From Holophagae bacterium (GTDB lineage: Bacteria > Acidobacteriota > Holophagae > Acanthopleuribacterales > Acanthopleuribacteraceae), in contig JAJCXM010000026.1 of assembly GCA_029263455.1 (NCBI GenBank), positions 186,001 to 250,000 on the forward strand: a stretch of DNA of 64,000 nt, in the 5' to 3' direction. How positions within the stretch are numbered: position 1 is the first letter of the stretch; each line of letters begins with the position of its first letter. Positions 8,818 to 17,547 of the stretch are shown here, piece by piece. The notes beneath the pieces were generated by a model. The model did no database searches, was not told the origin of the DNA, and saw only the letters and a program-made list of their open reading frames with translations. The position numbers and the translations under genes were made by a program.

Positions 8818-9860
8818 TTGAATCGCGACTTGTCCAAAGCCTTCATCAAAGCATCTTCCTTGTTGATCTTGCCAGTGGTTAACAGTTCCATCAGGTGATC
8901 GTCCATGGTGCGCATGCCATTATTTTTGCCTGCCTGGATGACGGCATTAAGTTTATTGGTATCTCCAGAGCGTACGACTGCTGGCAGCGAACCCGTATAC
9001 AACAAAATCTCTTGAGCCGCATAACGCCGTGACCCGTCCGCACTTCTTAACAGCTGCTGCGAGACAACCCCTCGTAATGTATTCGCGAGAACTGAGCGGA
9101 TCTCGTCTTTCTGGCGCGCTGGGAAAACATCAATAATACGATCGACCGTTTTTGCGGCCGAATTAGTATGTAACGTCCCAAACACGAGAATCCCCATTTC
9201 CACCGCAGTCAACGCCAGCTCTATGGTCTCTCGATCTCTCATTTCACCAACCAAGATGACGTCCGCATCACTTTTCAAAGCGCCGCGAAGCCCTGAATAA
9301 AAACTTTGAGTATCTGGGCCTACTTCTCTGTGAACCACCACGCTCATTTTGCTTTTATGCATGAACTCAACGGGTTCTTCGATGGTAACAATCTTGCGAC
9401 GTTTATTGGTATTGATGAAGTCGATGATGGCAGCCAAAGTGGTGGATTTCCCACTCCCCGTTGGGCCTGTTATGAGCACTAAACCTGAGCGCAGCTCCGC
9501 AAAGCTCTTAAAAACTTCTGGAGCTTCCAACTGCTCCAAAGTGAGCACATTTGAAGGGATTGTTCGGAACACAGCGCCTAGCCCGTGGTATTGCCGTAAA
9601 TAGCTGGCCCTAAAACGGGCACGATCACCCATGGAATAGGCGAAATCAATATCGCCACGTTCAATGTACTTCTGCCAGTAGGCTGGAACCGTTATCTCGC
9701 ACATCAACTCAGAAAGCCGCGCTTCAGTCAGGACCGCATGTTCCGACATCTCTTCTAAATGACCGTGGACACGTAACTTTGGTTTATAGCCCTGATTCAA
9801 ATGCAAATCAGAGCCGCCCTTTTTTAGCATTTCCTCAAACAGCTGATCAATTTTTGGCAT
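8814..9860 (-). CDS. PilT/PilU-like twitching motility ATPase
   Basis: A 348-residue secretion-type ATPase that powers type IV pilus retraction. Motifs: GGSDLHL near the N-terminus, Walker A GPTGSGKST, Asp box TIEEPVEF, Walker B VGEMRDRET and His box GTLHTNSAAKTVDR. Length matches PilT/PilU. The alternative TTG start at 9872 gives four more residues; I chose the ATG at 9860 because TTGAGG sits six bases before it. It lies directly downstream of a second, diverged ATPase gene, an arrangement like pilT-pilU. Other pilus genes are absent from the window. Confidence 0.9.
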   Translation of the reverse strand: MPKIDQLFEEMLKKGGSDLHLNQGYKPKLRVHGHLEEMSEHAVLTEARLSELMCEITVPAYWQKYIERGDIDFAYSMGDRARFRASYLRQYHGLGAVFRTIPSNVLTLEQLEAPEVFKSFAELRSGLVLITGPTGSGKSTTLAAIIDFINTNKRRKIVTIEEPVEFMHKSKMSVVVHREVGPDTQSFYSGLRGALKSDADVILVGEMRDRETIELALTAVEMGILVFGTLHTNSAAKTVDRIIDVFPARQKDEIRSVLANTLRGVVSQQLLRSADGSRRYAAQEILLYTGSLPAVVRSGDTNKLNAVIQAGKNNGMRTMDDHLMELLTTGKINKEDALMKALDKSRFN

Positions 9861-9884
9861 CGTTAACCTCAAATGCTACGGAAC

Positions 9885-11234
9885 CTACTCATTGAGAAGG
9901 GATAGGTGGGTTTGACCATCGCTGGCAACGTATTTAGCAAAATTCTTGGGGTTAATCGCTCGATAAAAAGCTTCTCGCCCGTCAATCAAGCCTTTGTTAA
10001 CTAAGGTCTCTAATGAGTCGTCAAGCAGCACCATACCGCCAGCTCTGCCGGTCACCATGGCCGATCCAATCATGTGCGCATTATCTTTACGGATCAAATT
10101 GGAAATCGCCTTATTGACAATCAGTACTTCAAAAGCCGGAACCATCCCGCTGCCATCCTTGAGCGGAATCAACTGCTGTGAGATGACGCCACGAAGCGAT
10201 TCCGAAACCATATTACGAATGATCTGACGTTCATCAGGGGGGAACGAATCGATGAGACGATAAATGGTGCGCGAGGCGCTGGTTGTATTCATGGTCGCCA
10301 ACACCAAATGGCCTGTTTCTGCAGCTGAAACCGCCAATTGCATGGACTCGAGATCGCGTAATTCACTGATGATCAGCACGTCCGGATCTTGGCGCAATGC
10401 GCCTCGAAGTGCAGAAGCTTGGCTCTCAGTGTGTGTTCCCACTTCACGTTGCGTGATTTGACACAATTTAGGTTCATACAAGATTTCGATCGGGTCTTCG
10501 ATAGTGATGATGTGTTCATGGCGTTCCTGGTTAATCATCTCCAAGAGGACGGCCATGCTCGTGGTTTTACCGCTACCGACAGGTCCCGTCACCAAGACCA
10601 TGCCCTGCGTCCACTTGATGAGGTTCAGACACGATGGCGGTAACCCTGAGGTTTCAAAACTGGCGATTTCACTGCCGACAACGCGAGCGGAAAAAGTTAT
10701 GCCATACCTCTCGCGCATGAGACTAGCCCGGTAACGTCCGTCTCCTTCGACACTGTGAACAAATTCAATATCCGACGTCTCGTCGAACTCTTTCATGATC
10801 TCTGAGTCAATAGAACCGCGGATCAACTGTTCCACGGCTTGAGAACTTAACGCCGACTCACTGGCGTTAACCAATTTGCCAAAACGCCTGAATGTGACAG
10901 GGTTCTCGGGGGTTATGTGGATATCTGATGCTTTTTGCTTGCGCGCTTCCGATAGATAAGCATCTAAACTTCCTGCCTGAACAGGTCGTATTTCTGGCTT
11001 GACTTCAATGACGGGCTGCGGTTTAGCTACTTCTTCTTTGGCTTCAGTTTGCGCCTGATTCTGTCGAATAAACGCGATCAATTTTCGGTACACGGCTTCA
11101 GGTAAAACGCCTTGTTCCACCAGAACCATGCCGACATCTTTATCGGGGGTTACAAGGTGCCGCACACCCATGATTTGCTCACGGGTAGCCAGTTGATTGG
11201 TCATGATAACTTTGGCGATAAATTCGTTGTTCAC
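9885..11234 (-). CDS. PilT-like ATPase with N-terminal extension and altered His box
   Basis: A 449-residue ATPase of the same family as the next gene but ~90 residues longer at the N-terminus, where a small helical domain resembling GspE/PilB N-domains is joined by a Glu/Lys/Pro-rich linker to the core. Seen: ASDIHITPENP, Walker A GPVGSGKTT, Asp box TIEDPIE, Walker B IISELRDLES and ATMNTTSASRTI. The Walker B Glu is kept, but the neighbouring Gly is Ser, and the usual His of TLHT is Asn. The start is GTG at 11234 with only a weak upstream ribosome site; an ATG ten codons in is an alternative. It is probably a regulatory or secondary retraction motor working with the following PilT/PilU-like protein. 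Confidence 0.85.
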   Translation of the reverse strand: MNNEFIAKVIMTNQLATREQIMGVRHLVTPDKDVGMVLVEQGVLPEAVYRKLIAFIRQNQAQTEAKEEVAKPQPVIEVKPEIRPVQAGSLDAYLSEARKQKASDIHITPENPVTFRRFGKLVNASESALSSQAVEQLIRGSIDSEIMKEFDETSDIEFVHSVEGDGRYRASLMRERYGITFSARVVGSEIASFETSGLPPSCLNLIKWTQGMVLVTGPVGSGKTTSMAVLLEMINQERHEHIITIEDPIEILYEPKLCQITQREVGTHTESQASALRGALRQDPDVLIISELRDLESMQLAVSAAETGHLVLATMNTTSASRTIYRLIDSFPPDERQIIRNMVSESLRGVISQQLIPLKDGSGMVPAFEVLIVNKAISNLIRKDNAHMIGSAMVTGRAGGMVLLDDSLETLVNKGLIDGREAFYRAINPKNFAKYVASDGQTHLSLLNE

Positions 11235-11297
11235 AACATCTGCATCACTTTTAATGTTTATTCGACTATACCTGCGCCCGCAAAGCTGCGCAACGAG

Positions 11298-11723
11298 TCA
11301 CTCATCCATAGAGATCGGCTTACGGCCCTGTTTCTTGAGCGCCTGCTTACGTTTTTTATCCATCCGTGCCGCTTTGGCTCCTGCTTTCGGTTTAGTAGCA
11401 ACTCGGGTTTTTGGCTTTTCGCATGCGCGCCGGATCAGCGAAACTAATCTTTCCCGAGCATCCTCTCGATTGCGTTCTCGACTGCGAAACCGGTGCGCTT
11501 TGATGATGACAATCCCGTCAACGGTTGCGCGTTGGCCCGCAAGCTTAAGCAAGCGCGCCAGAATTTCTGGGGGTAGTGAGGGCGATTGCTTGGCATCAAA
11601 CCGAAGGATCACCGCGGTCTCTACTTTATTCACATGTTGCCCGCCCGGGCCTGAGGCGCGGGCGAACTCTTCGGTCAGCTCCCTCTCTTCGAGCTCTATG
11701 TATTCATTAACCTGGAGTGCCAT
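11298..11723 (-). CDS. arfB: Alternative ribosome-rescue factor ArfB (YaeJ)
   Basis: A 141-residue class I release-factor-like peptidyl-tRNA hydrolase. The catalytic GGQ is present in ASGPGGQHVNKVET, without the codon-recognition domains of RF1/RF2. The C-terminal tail is rich in Lys/Arg (MDKKRKQALKKQGRK), which in known ArfB enters the empty mRNA channel of stalled ribosomes. Together these separate it from a truncated prfA/prfB. The gene lies 17 bases after the M2 peptidase gene on the same strand and may be read through from it. Confidence 0.92.
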   Translation of the reverse strand: MALQVNEYIELEERELTEEFARASGPGGQHVNKVETAVILRFDAKQSPSLPPEILARLLKLAGQRATVDGIVIIKAHRFRSRERNREDARERLVSLIRRACEKPKTRVATKPKAGAKAARMDKKRKQALKKQGRKPISMDE

Positions 11724-11740
11724 AGTTATGTATCGTGCCT

Positions 11741-13531
11741 TTACCAGCCACGCGGCTGTCCCTTCGTTTGTTCATCCAGCCACACTTTTAGTGGCGCAAA
11801 GTAATCGATCACCGCATTGGCATCCATGGCTGTCTCACCTGACAAAGCGGCAAGCGCTTCGGGCCAAGGCCGACTCAAGCCCATGGCGAGCATTGTATTC
11901 AATCGCTCACCAGCCACCTTGTTGCCATAGATAGAGGCGCGATTTAGGGGAGCAGAGGAGGTGGAATCCTTCGCCAGTGCACGATGGAATTGGAATTGTA
12001 AAATATCGGCTAGGAAATAGCGCGTATAGGACACATTAGCCGGCACGTGGTACTTTGCGCCCGGATCAAAGTCTGATTCGCTTCGGGCAACAGGTGGCAT
12101 GATTCCTTGATACTTTTGTCTCAACTCCCACCACGCCTGATTGTATTGCTCGGCAGTCACCTCTCCCGAAAATACCTTCCAACGCCATTGATCAATGATC
12201 AATCCAAACGGCAGAAAGGCTACTTTATCCAAGGCCAAGTTCAATAATAAGCCAATGTCTTTTGACGGATCGGGCTGTGTCTCTATGTAACCAAGGTCCA
12301 CCAAGTATTTAGGCGTTATAGACAGTGCAAGCGTGTCTCCTACCGCTTCGTGGAAACCATCATTGGCACTGCCTTGAAAGAGAAAAGGCTGCTGATTATA
12401 GGCTCTTTGATAAAAATTATGGCCGAGCTCGTGATGGATCACGCCAAAGTCTTCTTCATCCACCTCGATACACATTTTGATGCGCAAATCGTCCACATTA
12501 TCCAAACACCAAGCGCTGGCATGACAAACCACATCACGATCGCGTGGTTCAACAAATAGCGAACGTTCCCAAAAAGTCTCGGGCAACGCTTCAAATCCCA
12601 TCGAGGTGAAAAAGGCCTCCCCGATTTTGACCATGCCGATCGCATCCGTTTGGCGGTCTTTGAGAATTTGAGTCAGATCATAGCCAGGATCGGCTTCTTT
12701 TGGGGCCACCAGTGGATAGATGTTGGACCACGTTTGCGACCACATATTGCCCAAGAGATGGGCCGGAATAGGACCCTTCTCGGAAACAACTTCATCGCCG
12801 TATTGCTCGCGCAGTTTCATGCGCACATAGGCATGTAGACTCTCGTAGAGTGGCTTCACCTGTTCCCACAGACGATCTAGCTCGGCCTGAAAATCTTTAC
12901 TTGGCATGTCGTAGCCAGACGTCCAGAGCTCGCCCAAATCACTAAAGCCCAAGTCACGAGCACCTTGATTGGCAAGGTAGACATATCGTTCAAAATCTTT
13001 TCTCATGGGCGGCGAAATGGTGCGCCATCCTTGCCACGCTTCCAGCAGTTTGGCCGGATCGCGGCTCTCGGCCAGGATGTTACTCAATTCACCGACCGTG
13101 AAACATTCACCCTCTTCGTTGCAATAGCGGCCTTTGCCGTAGACACTCTTCATGCGTGTCGTGATCTGAGTTAACTCTTCTGCAAGCTTTGGGTCACTTG
13201 GCGTGGGCAAAGACGTCGAAAGCTTCAATAGTTTGAACTTACGAGCCAATTCTTCCGGCATCTTCAAGCCGTCAAATCGTGTCGCCTGTTTGGCGTAGTT
13301 CATAGTTGCGACTAAAATGCGTTCCTGTGCTTTTGACGTTAACATTTCCGTATCGTAGGTGATGAAGTTAGCATTCACCCATGCAGCTCGAGCGGACTCA
13401 ACACTCATTTTCGCCAGTGTAGACTCAACTTCCTCGATAAAGGCTTGGGCCTCCTTCAGAGTCGCTTTGGATTCTTGCGCAAAAGTAACCAGTCCTGTTA
13501 TTAACAGCACGATCATAGTTATGCTTCTCAT
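11741..13531 (-). CDS. Secreted M2-family peptidase (angiotensin-converting-enzyme-like dipeptidyl carboxypeptidase)
   Basis: A 596-residue zinc metallopeptidase. The zinc site is HHELGH and the downstream Glu ligand lies in GFHEAVGD, the arrangement specific to the M2/ACE family. A short N-terminal signal peptide (MRSITMIVLLITGLVTFA) suggests export to the periplasm or beyond. Twelve more codons are open upstream, but the ATG at 13531 is preceded by GAGGT at five bases and gives a clean signal sequence, so I use it. Bacterial M2 enzymes release C-terminal dipeptides. With the two secreted M1 peptidases in this window it fits a peptide-scavenging lifestyle. Confidence 0.92.
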   Translation of the reverse strand: MRSITMIVLLITGLVTFAQESKATLKEAQAFIEEVESTLAKMSVESARAAWVNANFITYDTEMLTSKAQERILVATMNYAKQATRFDGLKMPEELARKFKLLKLSTSLPTPSDPKLAEELTQITTRMKSVYGKGRYCNEEGECFTVGELSNILAESRDPAKLLEAWQGWRTISPPMRKDFERYVYLANQGARDLGFSDLGELWTSGYDMPSKDFQAELDRLWEQVKPLYESLHAYVRMKLREQYGDEVVSEKGPIPAHLLGNMWSQTWSNIYPLVAPKEADPGYDLTQILKDRQTDAIGMVKIGEAFFTSMGFEALPETFWERSLFVEPRDRDVVCHASAWCLDNVDDLRIKMCIEVDEEDFGVIHHELGHNFYQRAYNQQPFLFQGSANDGFHEAVGDTLALSITPKYLVDLGYIETQPDPSKDIGLLLNLALDKVAFLPFGLIIDQWRWKVFSGEVTAEQYNQAWWELRQKYQGIMPPVARSESDFDPGAKYHVPANVSYTRYFLADILQFQFHRALAKDSTSSAPLNRASIYGNKVAGERLNTMLAMGLSRPWPEALAALSGETAMDANAVIDYFAPLKVWLDEQTKGQPRGW

Positions 13532-13638
13532 CTCACACCTCGTGTTCGTCATAAATCTCGTAATCATACAGCATGTGATATGGGCACATCACTTGTGATC
13601 GGCTAAACTCGGCGAGCCCGAACCGTTGGAGGACGATT

Positions 13639-14535
13639 TTGCAAGCTGAAGGTAGAGCATCGATTTGGCCGCATATTGCCCTGACGTTCGGCGCCACCAT
13701 TGGAGCTGGAACCTTTCTGGTAGCAAAGGATGCCACACAGCGTTTCCAGGTTCTAGAGCTGGCTTGGTTCCGAATCACACTCAGCTCATTGTTGATTGCA
13801 ACACTGTATTTACTGCGCCACCGCAAACTCCCTCGCCTTCCTCGTTCCGAGTGGCTCAAGATTTCGGTTCTTGGACTTACCGGGATCACCTGCAATCAGC
13901 TCCTATTCCTGTACGGCATCCACTTGGCCCCGCCGATCGACGGTGCTCTTTTATACGCATTTACGCCCGCGCTCGTTCTGCTAGCTGCTCGGATTTGGTT
14001 AGGCGAATCGCTTACAACGGGAAAATTGCTCGGCGTTTTATTAGCCTTCCTTGGTGTTTACACCGTGCTCAGAACCCGCGGGCTTCAATTCCAAAGTGAC
14101 TCTCTAAAAGGCGATTTATTGCTAGCTGCAGCAGTGGTTTTCTGGGCGATCTATACATTGATCGGTAAAGATTTACTGAAGAGACATGACCCGCTGGCCG
14201 TGAACACGATCGGATTCGCTATCGGCGCACTTAGCCTATTACCGGTCGCGCCTTGGGTCTTGACGGGTATGGACTGGTCGCGTCCTGGCACTCAAGGTTG
14301 GCTAGGATTGTTATACCTAAGTGCGATGACATCGGTGGTCGCGTTTAGTTTGTGGTACTGGGCGCTTAAACGCATGGACGCTAGCCAAGTGGCTATCTAT
14401 ACAAATTTACAGCCACCTTTGACAGCCGCCCTGGCCTGGATATTCTTGAGCCAAATCCCTAGTCTTCCCATCGTTTCAGGCGGCGTACTGGTTATCTTGG
14501 GCGTGACACTCGCTCAAATCAAACGACGGCGTTAA
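13639..14535 (+). CDS. EamA/DMT-superfamily transporter (RhaT-like permease)
   Basis: A 298-residue membrane protein with about ten hydrophobic helices in two EamA repeats. The first repeat contains the typical helix pair ending ALLYAFTPALVLLAARIWLGES; the second contains AIYTNLQPPLTAALAWIFLSQIP, the usual DMT signature before the last helices. Substrates of this family are mostly exported amino acids or metabolites and cannot be predicted here. Start TTG at 13639 with TTGGAGGA six bases upstream. It is divergent from the M2 peptidase gene across ~107 bp and only nine bases before the next methyltransferase gene. Confidence 0.85.
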   Translation: MQAEGRASIWPHIALTFGATIGAGTFLVAKDATQRFQVLELAWFRITLSSLLIATLYLLRHRKLPRLPRSEWLKISVLGLTGITCNQLLFLYGIHLAPPIDGALLYAFTPALVLLAARIWLGESLTTGKLLGVLLAFLGVYTVLRTRGLQFQSDSLKGDLLLAAAVVFWAIYTLIGKDLLKRHDPLAVNTIGFAIGALSLLPVAPWVLTGMDWSRPGTQGWLGLLYLSAMTSVVAFSLWYWALKRMDASQVAIYTNLQPPLTAALAWIFLSQIPSLPIVSGGVLVILGVTLAQIKRRR

Positions 14536-14544
14536 AATGCCTAA

Positions 14545-16089
14545 ATGACACATAACGCATATGACGACATCCCATACGCAAGCCACGCTTTTGAGCCGAC
14601 CAGCATTGAACATCTCTACACCATGGGTCGCTTGTTTGGACTCAAGCCAACTGACCCCGAACAATGTTCCGTGCTTGAAATCGGCTGCTCTTTGGGTGGC
14701 AACCTGTTTCCGATGGCCGTACGCCATCCCCAATCGCGCTTTGTAGGTATTGACCTTTCAAAGCGTCAGATTGAGTTAGCCAAACAAGCACAGGCCGAGT
14801 GGGAAATCTCCAATATCGAGTTCCGCGCCCAATCATTAGTAGACCTCACGCCCGGTGACGGGACTTTTGATTACGTGATCGTACATGGCATATTTTCTTG
14901 GGTCGACCATGCCACTCGCCAACATATTTTACGTGCCTGTCAAGAGAATCTGAATGTCAACGGTTTGTCCTATGTAAGTTACAACACCAAGCCGGGCTGG
15001 AATACGGTTACTTCGCTACGCGACCTCATGCTGTTTCACCTGGATCCGATTGATGACCGAAGAGCTCGTACAAAGGAAGCACGGTCCTTATTGCGTTTCA
15101 TGCAAACGGCCATGAAGGATGTGGACACCGCCTATGCCCGTTTCATGCGCGAAGAATGTGACTTACTGCTTGGCTTGAGTCCTGACTACCTAGCTCACGA
15201 CCACCTAGAAGAAGTCAACGAACCCTTCTATTTCACTGATTTCATGAAAATGGCGCACGAAGCCAGCTTGCAATATGTGGCAGATGCGAGTTTGTCATCG
15301 ATGTACCTGGCGAACTTCCCCGAACATGTCGCCAGCGAAATTATTCATACAGAAGATCTAATCTTACGCGAACAGTACATGGATTTCTTTCGCAACCGCA
15401 GGTTCCGATGCTCGCTACTCACGCATGGGAACCATCAAGTAATTCGTGATTTGGACATGTTAGATGTCGGCACCTGTTATTTCGCCAGCGCACTAAAACC
15501 CGTAGGCGAGCAAGATCTCAATTTCGATCAAGATGTTGCCATCCAATACGCAGCGGGTAATATCCATTTTGAGGCAAAACAACCGCACCAGAAAGCGGCC
15601 CTACATGTGCTCTGGCAACACGAGGGTCATCGCGTGTCTTTGCCTCAGTTGCTGGCTGCATGCGCCGACTTACTAAACATGGCAGAAGAACAAATCGAAA
15701 CGACCGATTTGATAGGGCTATTGAGACGACTCGTGCTCGCAGGAGCCGTTGAGCTCTGCATGTTTCCCTCACGTTCCCAAAACCGCGTCGCACCCTGTCC
15801 TGAAGTCTGGTGGTTGGCCCGAGCTGAGGCCTTAAAAAGACAGTATGTGACCTCGCTAAACCACGAACCCGTTTCCCTAACCCAACCGATGCGGGTCCTA
15901 TTTCAACTCTTAGATGGCACTCGATCTATCGAAGGCGTGGAAGACGCCATCATGACTTTTGTCAGTGAGGGTGAGCTGAGTTTACCGGGCCAGGACGATA
16001 TCAAGAATGCAACGGAAATGGTGGCGCTGGTCCAGAGCTGGGTCAGCGAGTCTTTGGACAAGATTCGAAGAAAGGGTTTTTACGTATAA
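14545..16089 (+). CDS. Class I methyltransferase with methyltransferase regulatory domain (PKMT-like)
   Basis: A 514-residue protein. Residues ~40-190 are a SAM-binding Rossmann fold (VLEIGCSLGGN as motif I, VGIDLS as motif II). Residues ~210-300 match the layout of the MethyTransf_Reg domain, and the C-terminal ~130 residues look like a winged-helix domain, the architecture of rickettsial outer-membrane protein lysine methyltransferases (PKMT1/2). I infer protein lysine methylation from architecture; the substrate is unknown. The ribosome site is weak. The last ten bases overlap the end of the convergent DUF4442 gene. Confidence 0.82.
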   Translation: MTHNAYDDIPYASHAFEPTSIEHLYTMGRLFGLKPTDPEQCSVLEIGCSLGGNLFPMAVRHPQSRFVGIDLSKRQIELAKQAQAEWEISNIEFRAQSLVDLTPGDGTFDYVIVHGIFSWVDHATRQHILRACQENLNVNGLSYVSYNTKPGWNTVTSLRDLMLFHLDPIDDRRARTKEARSLLRFMQTAMKDVDTAYARFMREECDLLLGLSPDYLAHDHLEEVNEPFYFTDFMKMAHEASLQYVADASLSSMYLANFPEHVASEIIHTEDLILREQYMDFFRNRRFRCSLLTHGNHQVIRDLDMLDVGTCYFASALKPVGEQDLNFDQDVAIQYAAGNIHFEAKQPHQKAALHVLWQHEGHRVSLPQLLAACADLLNMAEEQIETTDLIGLLRRLVLAGAVELCMFPSRSQNRVAPCPEVWWLARAEALKRQYVTSLNHEPVSLTQPMRVLFQLLDGTRSIEGVEDAIMTFVSEGELSLPGQDDIKNATEMVALVQSWVSESLDKIRRKGFYV

Positions 16090-16553
16090 GCCTCGCGTTG
16101 ATCCATTAGCCATTTTGCTTCTGCGCGGGCGACGACTTCGCCCTCTTCGTTGGTTATTTCACTCGTCAAGCGACGTTCTTCCCGTTTACTTCCATGGAAC
16201 GGCCCTAACTCGTCAAGACAGCTGGCGCGCATCGTTCCTCGAGCTTTCTTCAAGTATTCAATAGAGAGACCGACGAGAATGGCACGCACGTTGGCTGGCT
16301 GTCCGCTCATCATGGCAAGGCCCGTGCTGAACTCGGCAAGATTCATTAGGGCAATCGCATGGATGGAATGTAAATGGTTTCGAACAGCTCTTCTGTCGCT
16401 GAATTCGACCATCGCTTTGCCTGGCTCCAACGAAACGACTCGCGGTCGAATGGATCCTGTATAGGGAATGCGAAGCGCGATTATTCGATTAAAGAAGAAT
16501 CGCCCAAAGGGGAATCGATCCATGCGGTGCCAAGACTGCATTAACGCGGACAT
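16080..16553 (-). CDS. DUF4442 hotdog-fold (thioesterase-like) protein
   Basis: A 157-residue protein with the pattern of the DUF4442/YiiD C-terminal hotdog family: VVSLEPGKAMVEFSDR, then RNHLHSIHAIALMNLAEF containing the central hotdog helix, and later AEAKWLMD. Relatives are predicted acyl-CoA or acyl-carrier thioesterases. The ATG start lies within the last 13 bases of the nitronate monooxygenase gene, with AAGGCGG seven bases upstream, so the two are translationally coupled. Substrate not known. Confidence 0.75.
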   Translation of the reverse strand: MSALMQSWHRMDRFPFGRFFFNRIIALRIPYTGSIRPRVVSLEPGKAMVEFSDRRAVRNHLHSIHAIALMNLAEFSTGLAMMSGQPANVRAILVGLSIEYLKKARGTMRASCLDELGPFHGSKREERRLTSEITNEEGEVVARAEAKWLMDQREAYT

Positions 16554-17539
16554 GAATCAACCGCCTTAGAATCGTTCCACGCCGTGGCACATGCGCGAAC
16601 GATATCCCCAGCATTTTGTATCTCATGAATACCGTCCACACTTTTCCCGGCTTGCAGGATATCTTTCTCCGAGATTGGACGGAATAGCGATTGTTTCAGT
16701 TTCAAACCAGAGCGCAAAAAGAAGAACGTTCGCATCAGTCGTTTTCGCTTCCGGCCTTTTAACATCCAGCGAGCAATGGCACCCGCTTTAGTGCCAATTC
16801 GGTCAATATAGGGCGTTCTGATCACAGATACTGGGACCCCTGTGACTCTTTCGGTAAGCACGATATCTGATTCGTTGGCTTTAATAATCGCCTCTTTGTA
16901 ATCAGCATGAGCCGTACACTCTTTGGTCGCAATAAAACGAGTCCCCATTTGAATGGCATCGTAACCAAGTTGCATGGCCGCTGAAAATTGTTGAGGCGTA
17001 CCAATGCCACCCGCACACACCAAAGGCACACCGAACCCAGATAAATCCTCGAGCAACTGCTTAGGGTCGCGTTGACCAGCGTGACCGCCAGCGCGTGAAT
17101 TCACGGCGATAAATCCGTGAACACCGCCTTTCATAGCTTTTTCCGCGTGTTTGGCGTGAATAACATCGTGATAGACGATGCCGCCATGCGGAGCAACCAT
17201 GTCCACGACCCATTTTGGGTTACCAAGCGAAGTGATAAAGAAACGAATCCCTTCATCTAGTGCTTCTTCAATCCAAGTTGTCATACGACGTTCGTAGGTT
17301 TTTGATGAATGTTCAATGAGCGCGTTAAATCCAATTGGCTTATCCGTCATAGCGCGGATAGCGCGCACACCTTCGCGAAAAGGCTGCTTATGGACATAAA
17401 CCAGTGACACAGGCTGTAAAACGCCGATTCCACCCGCCTCCGATACAGCAGCAACCAACTCTGGATTGCTACATGGATACATCGGCCCACATATTAACGG
17501 AACCTCAATCCCTAGCTGTTGCGTGACTCGTGTTGACAT
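16541..17539 (-). CDS. Nitronate monooxygenase (2-nitropropane dioxygenase family)
   Basis: A 332-residue FMN TIM-barrel protein. Family landmarks: PLICGPMYPCSNPELVAAVSEAGGIGVL at the N-terminus, NSRAGGHAG with the catalytic His, and CAGGIGTPQQFSAAMQLG with QMGTRF for phosphate and FMN binding. Family members oxidise alkyl nitronates (for example propionate-3-nitronate), but some are enoyl-ACP reductase-like or of unknown substrate. AGGAG lies six bases before the ATG. It is the first gene of a pair with the hotdog protein, hinting at acyl metabolism rather than nitro-compound detoxification; that is inference. Confidence 0.85.
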   Translation of the reverse strand: MSTRVTQQLGIEVPLICGPMYPCSNPELVAAVSEAGGIGVLQPVSLVYVHKQPFREGVRAIRAMTDKPIGFNALIEHSSKTYERRMTTWIEEALDEGIRFFITSLGNPKWVVDMVAPHGGIVYHDVIHAKHAEKAMKGGVHGFIAVNSRAGGHAGQRDPKQLLEDLSGFGVPLVCAGGIGTPQQFSAAMQLGYDAIQMGTRFIATKECTAHADYKEAIIKANESDIVLTERVTGVPVSVIRTPYIDRIGTKAGAIARWMLKGRKRKRLMRTFFFLRSGLKLKQSLFRPISEKDILQAGKSVDGIHEIQNAGDIVRACATAWNDSKAVDSCPR

Positions 17540-17547
17540 ATAGGCTC

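Noticed and set aside
11298-11723. Truncated peptide chain release factor pseudogene
   Set aside because: Length, GGQ position and the basic tail fit intact ArfB.
13588-13599. ATCACTTGTGAT in the M2 peptidase/DMT divergent gap, resembling a CRP-type half-site pair
   Set aside because: Spacing does not match the CRP consensus and no promoter could be placed relative to it.
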